Shown: piece by piece, positions 19,101 through 27,094 of the stretch
Numbering within the stretch: the stretch's first letter is position 1
Layout: each line of letters begins with the position of its first letter
NCBI GenBank assembly: GCA_006218045.1
Contig: VBWB01000001.1
Location: 310,001 to 374,000 of the forward strand
Direction: 5' to 3'
Length of the DNA stretch: 64,000 nt
DNA from: Stygiobacter sp.
GTDB taxonomy: Bacteria; Pseudomonadota; Alphaproteobacteria; Rhodospirillales; Magnetospirillaceae
Notes under the pieces: generated by a model
The model's input: only the letters and a program-made list of their open reading frames with translations
What the model was told of the DNA's origin: nothing
The model's database searches: none
Translations under genes and position numbers: made by a program

Positions 19101-19586
19101 TTGTTCCGATTGGTGCGCCATGGTCGACGACCGGGCGCCGTGGTCGTCGCCGGCCAGCACCAGGACGCCGCCATGGGCAGCGGTGCCGGCGGAATTGGCG
19201 TGCTTGAAGGCATCGGCGGCACGGTCCAGCCCCGGCCCCTTGCCGTACCAATAGGCGAAGACGCCATCGGTCCTGGACTCGCCCGACAGTCCGACCTGTT
19301 GGCTGCCCCAGATGGCGGTGGCGGCCAGTTCCTCGTTGAGGCCGGGCTGGAAGTGGATGTCGTGGCCGGCCAGATGTTTTTGCGCCCGCCACAATTCCTT
19401 GTCCAAGCCCGAAAGCGGCGAGCCGCGATAGCCGGAGATGAAGCCGGCGGTCTCGAAGCCCAGGCCGCGGTCGCGGTCGCGCTGGATCATGGGCAGGCGG
19501 ACCAGGGCCTGCACCCCCGACAGGAACACCCGGCCACTTCTGGCGGTGTATTTGTCTTCCAAGGTGATCTTGCTGGAAATGGACAT
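16176..19586 (-). CDS. Indolepyruvate ferredoxin oxidoreductase, fused alpha-beta form
   Basis: A 1136-residue protein. The N-terminal part (residues ~1-640) carries the pyrophosphate- and TPP-binding regions of 2-oxoacid:ferredoxin oxidoreductases (GYRGSPLSGLD, CAGCPHNSST, GGEGTNWIG, NLGDGTYYHSG, NDAVAMTGGQ). A cysteine-rich iron-sulfur region follows (CEGCGDCGDKSNC and CNKDFSCAKGFCPAF). The gamma-type domain then starts at GIGGTGVVTVAQVLG and carries LDQTGLAQKNG. Family members oxidatively decarboxylate aryl-pyruvates from aromatic amino acids to acyl-CoA, reducing ferredoxin. The ATG chosen (MSISSKITLED) has a perfect AGGAGG-type box; the longer track start lacks one. Size matches the fused form in alphaproteobacteria. 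Confidence 0.93.
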   Translation of the reverse strand: MSISSKITLEDKYTARSGRVFLSGVQALVRLPMIQRDRDRGLGFETAGFISGYRGSPLSGLDKELWRAQKHLAGHDIHFQPGLNEELAATAIWGSQQVGLSGESRTDGVFAYWYGKGPGLDRAADAFKHANSAGTAAHGGVLVLAGDDHGARSSTMAHQSEQLFMAMNMPVLNPADVQDLLDYGLTGWALSRFSGLWVGVKAVTETVESSATIDVNPWRVHIVAPRDFPLPEGGLSIRWPDRFLAQEERLLRHKLPAALAFARANRLDRTIIGGGGGSRRFGIITTGKATLDVLQALDDLGIDGEYAGAMGLAIYKVAMTWPLEPEGIRAFCQGLDEILVIEEKRPVIEDQLRAQLFNWDGTLRPRVVGKTDETGAPLLPSHGELNPALVARVIAGRIGRFYTSLRVRERLDWLDAKQAALAAVPQGFARVPYFCAGCPHNSSTLVPEGSHAMGGIGCHIMATWMPERHTETYTQMGGEGTNWIGQAPFTRRRHMFQNLGDGTYYHSGLLAIRACVAAHVNITYKILFNDAVAMTGGQPMDGPLDVPAIAAQVRAEGVERIAVTSDRTIAYADRLPPGTTIHHRDHLDAVQRELRDWPGVSVLIHDQTCAAEKRRRRKRGLMEEPTERLFINERVCEGCGDCGDKSNCVAVVPVETEWGRKRAIDQSACNKDFSCAKGFCPAFVTVTGAQAKKPAEVAAGDFPPLPEPVLPGADQPYAIIVTGIGGTGVVTVAQVLGMAAHLDGKGVTSLDQTGLAQKNGAVVSHLRLCDDPDKLFASRIGDGGAHLLLACDMVTAAGFDTLSKLKSGTTQAVINSHHSMPATFTHAPDLDFPDAAMRHAITAGAQADFIDATRLANALMGDAIAANLFVVGFAWQRGLLPVSLEAILTAIDMNGAAPDFNKRAFLWGRRAAHDRDAVQALVTPPPWTATSLDEIIAIRVAELRRWGGNEWADRYQARLDRVHRAEAALSGATALTEAVARALAKLMTYKDEYEVARLYGDPAFVQSLAGQFEHWDKIEPHLAPPWFGAAKHRFGPWMLILMKGLARLKGLRGTWADPFGHSAERRMERELIHEYDSVIDRLLARLDASNHDAAVSIAGLALHIRGFGPIKAASVRKTRAAMIAALAEYEKTNAGG

Positions 19587-19648
19587 GGCGCACCTCCTCT
19601 CCGGCAGGTGGGAAGAGAGCGGAGCGCGGCAAAGGGGGACGGTGAAAA

Positions 19649-19691
19649 ACGCAATAAAATCCAGGAGCGGGCAGGGGGGACGCAATAAAAT
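19649..19691. promoter_or_regulatory. Direct repeat ACGCAATAAAAT, candidate operator pair
   Basis: The 12-mer ACGCAATAAAAT occurs at 19649-19660 and 19680-19691, exactly 31 bp apart (about three helical turns), each after a run of G. It lies in the divergent 190-bp gap between the indolepyruvate oxidoreductase and the epimerase, 63-105 bp upstream of the former. A cooperative regulator site is plausible; no regulator is identified. Confidence 0.4.
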
Positions 19692-19776
19692 TGCCATACG
19701 CTCGAGCAAATGGGGGGGTGATTTCCGCCCGTAGGCAGGCTATATGGGGGCAGCCTGAAAAATTGGGATTGGTCTG

Positions 19777-20757
19777 ATGAGCGTGCTTGTCACCGGAGCC
19801 GCCGGCTTCATTGGATATACCACCTCGCTGCGCCTGCTGGCGCGCGGCGACCGGGTGGTCGGCGTCGATAACCTCAACGCCTATTACGACCCGGCGCTCA
19901 AGGCCAAGCGGCTGGATCATCTGCGCCAGCATCCTGGCTTCAGCTTCGTCCAGGCCGATATCGCCGACCGCGCGGCCATGGCGGCGGTGGCCCAGGCCCA
20001 TCCCGACATCACCGCCTATATCAATCTGGCGGCCCAGGCCGGGGTGCGCCATTCGCTGACGGCGCCGCACGATTACAGCCATTCCAACGTCGAAGGCCAT
20101 CTGGTCATGCTGGAAATGGCCCGCGCCAACAAGAATTGCCGGCATTTCGTCTATGCCAGCTCGTCATCGGTCTATGGCGCCAACACCAAGTTGCCGTTCT
20201 CGGTGGAAGACCGGGTGGACCAGCCCATCTCGCTTTACGCCGCCACCAAGCGCGCCGGCGAACTGATGAGCCATTCCTATTCCCACCTTTACCGCATCCC
20301 CACCACCGGTCTGCGGTTCTTCACCGTCTATGGCCCCTGGGGGCGTCCGGACATGGCCGCCTATCTGTTCGCCACCGCCATCCTGGCCGGCAAGCCGATC
20401 ACCGTGTTCAACAACGGCGACATGCGCCGCGACTTCACCTATATCGACGACATCGTCTCGGGTGTGGTCGGCGTGCTCGACAACCCGCCCGGTGATGACG
20501 GCGTCTCGCCACCTTGCCGGCTTTACAACATCGGCAACAACAACTCGGAAAAGCTGATGGATTTCATCGGTTTGATCGAGCAATGCCTGGGCCGCAAGGC
20601 GGAATACGATTTCCGCCCCATGCAGCCGGGCGACGTCAAGGAAACCTATGCGGATATTTCCGCCATCCACAAGGATGTGGGGTTCGCGCCGACCACGCCG
20701 ATCACCGTCGGCGTGCCCAAGTTCATCGACTGGTTCAAGACCTATCATGGGGTGTGA
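19777..20757 (+). CDS. NAD-dependent sugar-nucleotide epimerase, UDP-glucuronate 4-epimerase-like
   Basis: A 326-residue short-chain dehydrogenase/reductase of the extended type. The NAD-binding motif GAAGFIGY is at residue ~7, and the catalytic triad is seen as SSSSVYG (Ser), then YAATK (Tyr-x-x-x-Lys). The stretch VVGVDNLNAYYDPALKAKRLDHL is typical of UDP-glucuronate/galacturonate 4-epimerases. It probably makes UDP-galacturonate for surface polysaccharide. Its TGA stop is the first codon of a dispersed intergenic repeat. No other polysaccharide genes are adjacent except the TPR/GT protein, so the pathway context is weak. Confidence 0.87.
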   Translation: MSVLVTGAAGFIGYTTSLRLLARGDRVVGVDNLNAYYDPALKAKRLDHLRQHPGFSFVQADIADRAAMAAVAQAHPDITAYINLAAQAGVRHSLTAPHDYSHSNVEGHLVMLEMARANKNCRHFVYASSSSVYGANTKLPFSVEDRVDQPISLYAATKRAGELMSHSYSHLYRIPTTGLRFFTVYGPWGRPDMAAYLFATAILAGKPITVFNNGDMRRDFTYIDDIVSGVVGVLDNPPGDDGVSPPCRLYNIGNNNSEKLMDFIGLIEQCLGRKAEYDFRPMQPGDVKETYADISAIHKDVGFAPTTPITVGVPKFIDWFKTYHGV

Positions 20758-20882
20758 TGCCGGTCGGCGCTTCATTTGACTCGCCGAAGGCGCATCGATC
20801 GACGGGCAAGCCCGAGCGGCGTCTGAGCCTGACCGTCTCGGCATGAACTGGCCCACAGGGTCAGTTCATTGGCCGGGCGGTA
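20755..20882. repeat. Dispersed intergenic repeat, copy A
   Basis: This ~128-bp unit shares most of its sequence with 35162-35315. It begins at the stop codon of the epimerase (TGATGCCGGTCG) and ends with TTGGCCGGGCGGTA, which also encodes the last residues and stop of the convergent histidine kinase. It contains the small hairpin CGCC-GAA-GGCG, an outer ATGCCG/CGGCAT pair and a hairpin at 20846-20866 (AACTGGCCC-ACA-GGGTCAGTT). It probably works as a bidirectional 3'-end structure for the two convergent genes. Confidence 0.8.
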
Positions 20883-22350
20883 GATCCGCACTTGGCAAGG
20901 TGAAATGGAAGCGGGTGCCGGCTTCGGCCGGTGATTCGATCCAGATGGTGCCGCCGTGGCGCTCGACGATGCGCTTGCAGATGGCCAGGCCGATGCCGGT
21001 GCCCGGATATTTATGGGCCGGGTGCTGGCGGCGGAAGATCTCGAACGGGTCGGGGCCGGACAGATCAATGCCGATGCCGTTATCGGCGATGGTGAAGCGC
21101 CACATCCCGCCCTCTTGGCTGGCGCTGATCGTGACCACCGGCTGCTGGTCGGGCGGCTGGAACTTGATGGCATTGGCCAGCAGGTTCTGAAACACCTGCA
21201 TCACCTGGATCGGGGCGCCGACGACCACCGGCAGGGCGGCGACCCGAATGTCGGCGCCGCTGCTTTTGATGGTGTCGGTCAGGTTTTCCATGGCCTGGGC
21301 GCAGGAAGCGGCGCTGGGAAAAGCGGTGAACTCGGCCAGCTGACCGTCGACGCGGGTATAGGTCAGCAAATCGTTGATCAGGGCGTGCATGCGCTGGCCG
21401 CCGGCGACGATGAAGGCGATGTATTCGTCGGCCCGTTGATCCAATTGGCCGCCATATTGGCGCGACAGCAATTGCGCGAATGAGACGATGCTGCGCAGCG
21501 GTTCCTGCAAATCGTGCGAGGCGACGAAGGCGAAGCGTTCCAACTCGCGGTTGGCGGCGGCCAGATTATCCAGCGTCTGTTGCAGCATCCGCTCACGCGC
21601 TTGCCGCTCGGCGATGTCGCGTTCCAGCTCGGCGTTGACGCCCGATAATTCCCGGTAGGCCGCTTCCAGGTTGGCGGCCATGGCGGCGAAGGATGCGGTC
21701 AACTGGTCCAGTTCATCCGGGGTGGACGGCTGGCGCCGGCTCAGTTTCAGCGGCGGGGCCGAGCCGTGGGCGTCGTAGCGGCTGAAATATTGGGCGATGG
21801 TCACCAGGTGGCGGGTGATCAGGCGGTGGACGATGTAAAGGGTGAACAGCGAGACGATGAAGGTCTTGACCCCCTGGCTGGCCAGGATGACCATGACTTT
21901 CTCGCGCAGGCGATCATGGACGCTGGCCATGTCGGCCGCGACCCGCAGTGCGCCGATCTGGCGGATTTGCCCATGATCCTGGCGCAGCAACGGATATTCG
22001 CGCTCGCGGCTGGTGCCGGCCCTCGGCGCTCCGGCCTCGACCCGCAGCGGATTGGCGACGCCGGTGGCGGTTTCCCGCACTTCGGCGAACTGGATGTCGG
22101 GCAGGCGCAGCAAGCCGTCCAGGTGCAGGCGCAGCCCGGCTTCATCCACGTTCCACAGCGCCACCGCCAAACTGTCCAGATTGCTGTTGCCGATGTCCCG
22201 CAGCCGGTTGTCGATCATGGTCACGTCGTGGCGGTAATCCAGGTACAATTGCAACCCGGTTGACACCAGCGTGACCACGGAGCTGAACAGCACGATCAGC
22301 ACCAGAACCCGCAGGCCGATACCGCGCAAGGACGGACGGTGCTTGTTCAT
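20866..22350 (-). CDS. Membrane sensor histidine kinase
   Basis: A 494-residue protein: transmembrane helix ~10-32, periplasmic sensor (~35-160, containing LAVALWNVDEAGLRLHLDGLL), second transmembrane helix ~165-185, HAMP-like/coiled-coil region, HisKA with FAFVASHDLQEPLRSIVSFAQLL (His in ASHDLQEP, bacteriophytochrome-like subtype), and HATPase (NLLANAIKFQ, DNGIGID, GTGIGLAICKRIVERHGG). Its ATG overlaps the stop of the periplasmic binding protein gene by four bases (ATGA), so the binding protein likely presents ligand to the kinase. No response regulator is adjacent. The last four residues and stop lie inside dispersed repeat copy A. Confidence 0.9.
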   Translation of the reverse strand: MNKHRPSLRGIGLRVLVLIVLFSSVVTLVSTGLQLYLDYRHDVTMIDNRLRDIGNSNLDSLAVALWNVDEAGLRLHLDGLLRLPDIQFAEVRETATGVANPLRVEAGAPRAGTSREREYPLLRQDHGQIRQIGALRVAADMASVHDRLREKVMVILASQGVKTFIVSLFTLYIVHRLITRHLVTIAQYFSRYDAHGSAPPLKLSRRQPSTPDELDQLTASFAAMAANLEAAYRELSGVNAELERDIAERQARERMLQQTLDNLAAANRELERFAFVASHDLQEPLRSIVSFAQLLSRQYGGQLDQRADEYIAFIVAGGQRMHALINDLLTYTRVDGQLAEFTAFPSAASCAQAMENLTDTIKSSGADIRVAALPVVVGAPIQVMQVFQNLLANAIKFQPPDQQPVVTISASQEGGMWRFTIADNGIGIDLSGPDPFEIFRRQHPAHKYPGTGIGLAICKRIVERHGGTIWIESPAEAGTRFHFTLPSADLPPGQ

Positions 22351-23072
22351 GAGAAATAATTGTTACGGAAGATGGCGTCCAAGGTGCCGTCGTCGCGCAT
22401 GTCGCGGATGGCCCGGTTGAATTGATCCATGGCGTTCAGATGCGGCGATTTCAGCGAGCATTGCAGCACCAGATCCATCCGGCTCAGTAGCAATTGCTGG
22501 CCCAGGTGATGGTCCAGGCCCATCTGCGCCGCCAGATAGCGGATGGTCGGCATGGCCCCGGCCACCGCGTCGACCCGACCATGGGCAAGCTTGCGCAAGC
22601 CGGTCTGGTAATCGGTGTCATATTCCTTGCGCAGCCGCGTATCCTCGTCGAAGCCGCCGCCTATGACGAGGCCGCGCAGCACGGATATGCCGCTCAGCCG
22701 GGGCAGGCTGTCGAAGCCGTCGAGGGCGATGCCCTTGGCGGCGACGATGCCCACCGGGTGTTGGGCCAGCACCTCGCCCTTTTTGACGATGCCGGCGCGG
22801 GTGTCGTTCCAGACGATGATGGTGCAGTCCTGCGCCCCGGTTTCCAACTCGCGGTCGATGCGGGCGAAGGGATGCAAGGTGATGGCGATGCTGTGGCCGG
22901 TGCGGCGCCGGAACTCGGCCACCACCGCCGGGAACACCCCCACCGGCTCATGCGTCGAGGGATCAAGCGAGGCCCAAGGCGCCACGTCAATGGTGATAAA
23001 GCGCAAATCCCCCGCTCTCGCCGGAACGAAAGGCAGCATCAGCATCAGCAATAGCAGCGCCGTCCGGGCCAT
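22347..23072 (-). CDS. Periplasmic substrate-binding protein (SBP_bac_3 type)
   Basis: A 241-residue secreted protein: signal peptide MARTALLLLMLMLPFVPARA with cleavage after ARA, then a type II periplasmic binding fold (FITIDVAPWASLD, FARIDRELETGAQDCTIIVWNDTR, LRKLAHGRVDAVAGAMPTIRYL, MRDDGTLDAIFRNNYF). The fold is of the amino-acid-binding type. No ABC permease is near; instead it overlaps the ATG of a histidine kinase by four bases. This looks like a split version of BvgS/EvgS-like sensors in which the binding domain is fused to the kinase. The start was set at MARTALL rather than the track start, since the signal peptide begins there. Confidence 0.85.
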   Translation of the reverse strand: MARTALLLLMLMLPFVPARAGDLRFITIDVAPWASLDPSTHEPVGVFPAVVAEFRRRTGHSIAITLHPFARIDRELETGAQDCTIIVWNDTRAGIVKKGEVLAQHPVGIVAAKGIALDGFDSLPRLSGISVLRGLVIGGGFDEDTRLRKEYDTDYQTGLRKLAHGRVDAVAGAMPTIRYLAAQMGLDHHLGQQLLLSRMDLVLQCSLKSPHLNAMDQFNRAIRDMRDDGTLDAIFRNNYFS

Positions 23073-23243
23073 ACTCCGCCCCCCACATAACGGACCGCCC
23101 ACAGCATAGCGCGCATGGTGTGGTTATGCCACCGCAAGTATTGAGGGTACACGAATGGTGGAATGTCGAGTCTTGTCAACCCTATTTACGATTGTTTATT
23201 TATTTAAAATCAGATTATTACATATTTTTTCTAAAGCAAAAAA
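23073..23243. other. AT-rich intergenic region upstream of the binding protein-kinase operon
   Basis: The stretch around 23185-23245 (for example TTTATTTATTTAAAATCAG) is markedly AT-rich compared with the coding sequence around it. It must contain the promoter for the binding-protein/kinase operon and the 3' end of the acyl-CoA synthetase transcript. I see no clear hairpin or operator and no coding potential. Confidence 0.5.
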
Positions 23244-24983
23244 TCAGTCTGCTCGATCGCCGTACAGCCTTTCGATCTGCTCGGCGAAGTGCTGGCGGAT
23301 GATGTGACGCCGAATTTTCATGGTTGGCGTCAACATCAGGTTGTCGGTGGTGAAGGCTTGATCGATCACGGTGTGACGCCGGATTTTTTCGATGGTTGAC
23401 AACCCGCTGTTGACGCGCTCGACCGCCTTGGCCGCCTGGGTGGCGTCACACTCCTCGGCGGCGACGATCAGCGCCACCAGATGCGGGCGCTTGTCGCCAT
23501 GGACCATGGCCTGGGCGATTTCCGGCTGAAGCGTCAGCAAGCCTTCGATGCGTTGGGGCGAGATGTTGTCACCGCCCGAGTTGACGATGATATCCTTCTT
23601 GCGGTCGGTGATACGGATATAGCCGTCCTCGTCCATTTCGCCGATATCGCCGGTGTGCAGCCAGCCATCGGTGCCGATGGCCCGCGCCGTCGCCTCGGCG
23701 TCACGCCAATAGCCCTGCATCAGCACCTCGCCCTTGACCAGGATCTCGCCGTCATCGGCGATGCGCACGCTGATGCCATGGAGCGGCGGCCCCACCGTAT
23801 CCAGTTTGATCTTGCCGGGGGGCGAGCAGGAAATCGCCGGCCCCGCCTCGGTCTGACCATAGCCTTGCAGGATGCGCACGCCGAGGGCGGCGAAAAACGC
23901 GCCCACCTCGAAGGCCAGGGGGGCGCCGCCCGAGACCAGCGCCTTCAGCCGCCCGCCGAAGCGTTGGCGCACCTTGGCGCGGACCAGCCGGTCCAGGGCC
24001 AGATCGGCCAGTCTTTCGCCCCAGCTCAGCTTCTGACCGATCAGGCGTTTGGTGCCCAGGTGCAGGGCGGCGAGAAACAGCTTTTCCTTGATCCCGCCCT
24101 GGCGCCGCAGGGCGCCGAGGATGCGGGCGCGCATGCTTACATACAGGCGCGGCACGGCGGTCATGATGGTGGGGCGGACCTCGCCCATGTTGGCGGCCAG
24201 TTGGTCGAGGCCCTCGGCATAGGCGATGGTGGCGCCGATGCCGAGCGGGAAGATCAGCCCCACGGTGTGTTCATAGGAATGGGAAAGCGGCAGGAAGGAC
24301 AGGAACACCTGATCGTCCAGTCCCAACTCGCGCAACAGCGCATGGGCGCCCAGGCAATCGGCCAGCAGGGCGCCATGGGACAGCATCACCCCGCGCGGCG
24401 CCCCGCCGGTGCCCGAGGTATGGATGATGCAGGCGGTGTCGTCGCGGCAGAGCCGGGCGGCGCGGTCGCGCATGGCGGCGTGTTCGCCCGCGCCCATGTC
24501 CAGCACCTGTTGCCACTCCAGTACGGCGAAGCCGGGGGCTTGGGCCAGACGCGGCGGCTCCAGGCAGATCAGGGTGGGCGGCTGGCTGGCCCTGGCCGCC
24601 ACCGCCATCACCCGCTCGACCAGGGCCAGGGTCGAGACGACGACCAGCCGGGCCTGGACGTTTTCCAGGATGTGGCGGTGATCGTCGGCGGTGTTGGTGA
24701 CGTAGGCCGGCACGGTGATGCCGCCGGCGATCATGATGGCCAGATCGGCGATGGCCCATTCGGGCCGGTTTTCCGACACCAGCATGACGCGGTCGCCGGG
24801 TTCCAGCCCCAGGCGGACCAGCCCACCGGCCAGGGACAGGGCGGCGTCAACGGTCTGGCGCCACGACAGATAGTGCCAGGCGCCGTCACGCTTGGCCCCC
24901 AGCAAGGGCCGATCGCCCAAGCTGTCGGCCTGATCCAGAACCATGGCCGGGATGCTGGGACAGGTTGCGAGATCGACGGGCAT
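23244..24983 (-). CDS. Long-chain fatty acid-CoA ligase (AMP-forming)
   Basis: A 579-residue adenylate-forming enzyme with the P-loop HTSGTGGAPRGVMLSHG near residue 185, YGQTEAGPAIS, GWLHTGDIGEMDEDGYIRITDRKKD and a C-terminal lysine-bearing region (LMLTPTMKIRRHIIRQHF). This layout is that of FAA1-type long-chain acyl-CoA synthetases, which activate fatty acids to acyl-CoA via acyl-AMP. The ATG at MPVDLATCPS is preceded by GGGAGGAATC and is chosen over the longer track ORF. It is divergent from the oligopeptidase gene with about 97 bp between the starts. Confidence 0.9.
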   Translation of the reverse strand: MPVDLATCPSIPAMVLDQADSLGDRPLLGAKRDGAWHYLSWRQTVDAALSLAGGLVRLGLEPGDRVMLVSENRPEWAIADLAIMIAGGITVPAYVTNTADDHRHILENVQARLVVVSTLALVERVMAVAARASQPPTLICLEPPRLAQAPGFAVLEWQQVLDMGAGEHAAMRDRAARLCRDDTACIIHTSGTGGAPRGVMLSHGALLADCLGAHALLRELGLDDQVFLSFLPLSHSYEHTVGLIFPLGIGATIAYAEGLDQLAANMGEVRPTIMTAVPRLYVSMRARILGALRRQGGIKEKLFLAALHLGTKRLIGQKLSWGERLADLALDRLVRAKVRQRFGGRLKALVSGGAPLAFEVGAFFAALGVRILQGYGQTEAGPAISCSPPGKIKLDTVGPPLHGISVRIADDGEILVKGEVLMQGYWRDAEATARAIGTDGWLHTGDIGEMDEDGYIRITDRKKDIIVNSGGDNISPQRIEGLLTLQPEIAQAMVHGDKRPHLVALIVAAEECDATQAAKAVERVNSGLSTIEKIRRHTVIDQAFTTDNLMLTPTMKIRRHIIRQHFAEQIERLYGDRAD

Positions 24984-25080
24984 GATTCCTCCCATTGGCA
25001 CTTGATCCGCGCCGTTTCGCGCCATCTTATAGGGGCACGTTGCCTTTACTGATAATCCCAACCGGGACAGGAGTCACTGG

Positions 25081-26865
25081 ATGAGCACCAAGAATATCGC
25101 CGCCGATCTGGGCAATCTGCCCGAATGGGATCTGACCGACCTGTACCCGGCCCCGGATTCAGCCGAACTGGCCGCCGATCTGGACAAGGCGGAGGCGGCG
25201 GCCAAGGCATTCAGCCAGCGCTACGACGGCAAGTTGGCCGAGATGTCCGGCGACGCTTTCGGCGATGCCATCGCCGAATATGAAAGCCTGGGTGAAATCA
25301 TGTACCGGGCCATGTCCTATGCCCAACTCTACTATGCCGGCGACCAGACCGACCCGGAACGCGGGCGCTTTCACCAGGGTATCCACGAACGCATCACCGA
25401 CATTTCGGCGCACACCTTGTTCTTCACCCTGGAAATCAACCGCCTTGACGACAGCGTGCTGGAAGACAAGCTGACATCGACCAAGGCCGCTCATTACGGC
25501 CCCTGGCTGCGCGATGTCCGGGTGTTCCGCCCGCATCAATTGTCGGACGAGGTCGAGCGCCTGCTGCATGACAAATCGGTGGCCGGGCGGTCGGCCTGGA
25601 ACCGCCTGTTCGACGAAACCATGGCGCGGCTGCGCTTTCCGCTCGACGGCAAGATGCTGACCTCGGCCGAGGCGCTGCACCTGATGAGCGACCGCGACCC
25701 GGCCAAGCGCAAGGCCGCGGCCGAGACCCTGGGCCAGGTGCTGACCGAGAACACTGGCCTGTTCGCCCTGATCACCAACACCTTGGTCAAGGACAAGGAG
25801 ATCGAGGACAAGTGGCGCAAATACGCCCGTCCGCAATCCTATCGCAACCTGTCCAATCAGGTGGAGGACGAGGTGGTCGACGCCCTGGCCGCCGCCGTCA
25901 AGGGCTGTTACGGCCAGTTGTCGCACCGCTATTATGCCCTGAAGGCCAAGTGGTTCGGCGTCGATCAGCTGGATTACTGGGACCGCAACGCGCCGCTTCC
26001 CGACGCCGCCGACCGTACCTATAGCTGGGAACAGGCGCGCGACAGCGTGTTGGACGCCTATGGCGCCTTCAGCCCCGACATGGCGGCATTGGGCAAGCGC
26101 TTCTTCGACGGCAACTGGATCGACGCCCCGGTCCGTCCGGGCAAGTCGCCCGGCGCCTTCGCCCATCCCACCGTCACCACCGCCCATCCCTATCTGCTGG
26201 TCAATTACCAGGGCAAGGTGCGCGACATCATGACCCTGGCGCACGAGTTGGGTCACGGCGTCCATCAGCTGCTGGCCGCCGGCCAGGGCGGATTGATGGC
26301 CGACACCCCCCTGACCCTGGCGGAAACCGCCTCGGTGTTCGGCGAGATGCTGACCTTCCAGTCCATGCTGGCCAAGGAGACCGAGCCGGCGCGGCGCAAG
26401 GCCATGCTGGCCGGCAAGGTGGAAGACATGTTGAACACGGTGGTGCGCCAGGTGGCGTTCTACCAGTTCGAGTGTCTGGTTCACGATGAACGCCGCCGTG
26501 GCGAGCTGTCGCCCGACCGCATCGGCGAATTGTGGATGCAGGTGCAGGTGGAGAGCCTGGGGCCGGCCCTGCGCTTCGATGACGGCTACAAGTCGTTCTG
26601 GACCTATATCCCGCACTTCGTCCACACGCCGTTTTATGTCTACGCCTATGCCTTCGGCGATTGTCTGGTCAATTCGCTTTATTCGGTCTATCGCAATGGC
26701 GCGCCGCACTTCGCCGAAAAGTACCTGGACATGCTGCGTGCCGGCGGCACCAAACGGCACCAGGATTTGCTGGCCCCGTTCGGCCTTGATGCCGGCGATC
26801 CGGCCTTCTGGCGTCAGGGTCTCGACGTGGTGGTCGGCTTCATCGACGAGCTGGAAGCCATGTGA
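25081..26865 (+). CDS. pepF: M3 family oligoendopeptidase F
   Basis: A 594-residue cytoplasmic zinc metallopeptidase. The HExxH motif is present as LAHELGHGVHQLL with the downstream glutamate in TLAETASVFGEM, as in thimet/oligoendopeptidase F enzymes that cleave short peptides. The length matches the family (about 600). The N-terminal helical lid (LPEWDLTDLYPAPDSAEL) is typical. The gene stands alone and is followed by a complex of inverted repeats that probably terminates transcription from both sides. Confidence 0.93.
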   Translation: MSTKNIAADLGNLPEWDLTDLYPAPDSAELAADLDKAEAAAKAFSQRYDGKLAEMSGDAFGDAIAEYESLGEIMYRAMSYAQLYYAGDQTDPERGRFHQGIHERITDISAHTLFFTLEINRLDDSVLEDKLTSTKAAHYGPWLRDVRVFRPHQLSDEVERLLHDKSVAGRSAWNRLFDETMARLRFPLDGKMLTSAEALHLMSDRDPAKRKAAAETLGQVLTENTGLFALITNTLVKDKEIEDKWRKYARPQSYRNLSNQVEDEVVDALAAAVKGCYGQLSHRYYALKAKWFGVDQLDYWDRNAPLPDAADRTYSWEQARDSVLDAYGAFSPDMAALGKRFFDGNWIDAPVRPGKSPGAFAHPTVTTAHPYLLVNYQGKVRDIMTLAHELGHGVHQLLAAGQGGLMADTPLTLAETASVFGEMLTFQSMLAKETEPARRKAMLAGKVEDMLNTVVRQVAFYQFECLVHDERRRGELSPDRIGELWMQVQVESLGPALRFDDGYKSFWTYIPHFVHTPFYVYAYAFGDCLVNSLYSVYRNGAPHFAEKYLDMLRAGGTKRHQDLLAPFGLDAGDPAFWRQGLDVVVGFIDELEAM

Positions 26866-26874
26866 TCATTTGAT

Positions 26875-27092
26875 CGGGGAAAAGTCCCTCAGCTTCGCCT
26901 CGGTGTACTTTTCCCCGGTTTCTGCGATGAAAACCCGTGCTCAAGCAAGCTTTCCGCGCGGGTTTCGGTCTTTCTCCCGCCTTCGCCCCGCAAAGGCGGT
27001 AAAACGTAAAGGCGAAAAATAGGCGCAGGGCCGCCCCAAGCCTATTTTTCTCAATTTAAATCAACGGGGAAAAAGCGAGGGACTTTTCCCCG
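26875..27092. repeat. Nested inverted-repeat complex between convergent genes
   Basis: A perfect 16-bp sequence CGGGGAAAAGTCCCTC at 26875-26890 is repeated in inverted form at 27077-27092. Each arm also has its own local partner: ACTTTTCCCCG at 26907-26917 and CGGGGAAAA at 27065-27073, so each end can form its own hairpin. Between them lie AAACCCG/CGGGTTT arms and a further 11-bp inverted repeat. Nearly the whole 228-bp gap is therefore palindromic. It may be a small mobile-element remnant or a double terminator. Confidence 0.75.
27014..27050. terminator. Bidirectional hairpin terminator
   Basis: GAAAAATAGGC (27014-27024) and GCCTATTTTTC (27040-27050) form a perfect 11-bp stem with a GC-rich loop, with A- and T-tracts on the arms so that it reads as a U-rich terminator in both directions. 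It lies between the convergent ends of pepF and the cNMP-binding protein gene. Confidence 0.65.
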
Positions 27093-27094
27093 GG

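Noticed and set aside
16278-19688. A 1136-residue plus-strand ORF covering the indolepyruvate oxidoreductase gene
   Set aside because: It is the antisense shadow of a GC-rich coding frame. The peptide is rich in Gly, Gln, His and Ala without motifs, while the minus strand has clear family motifs.
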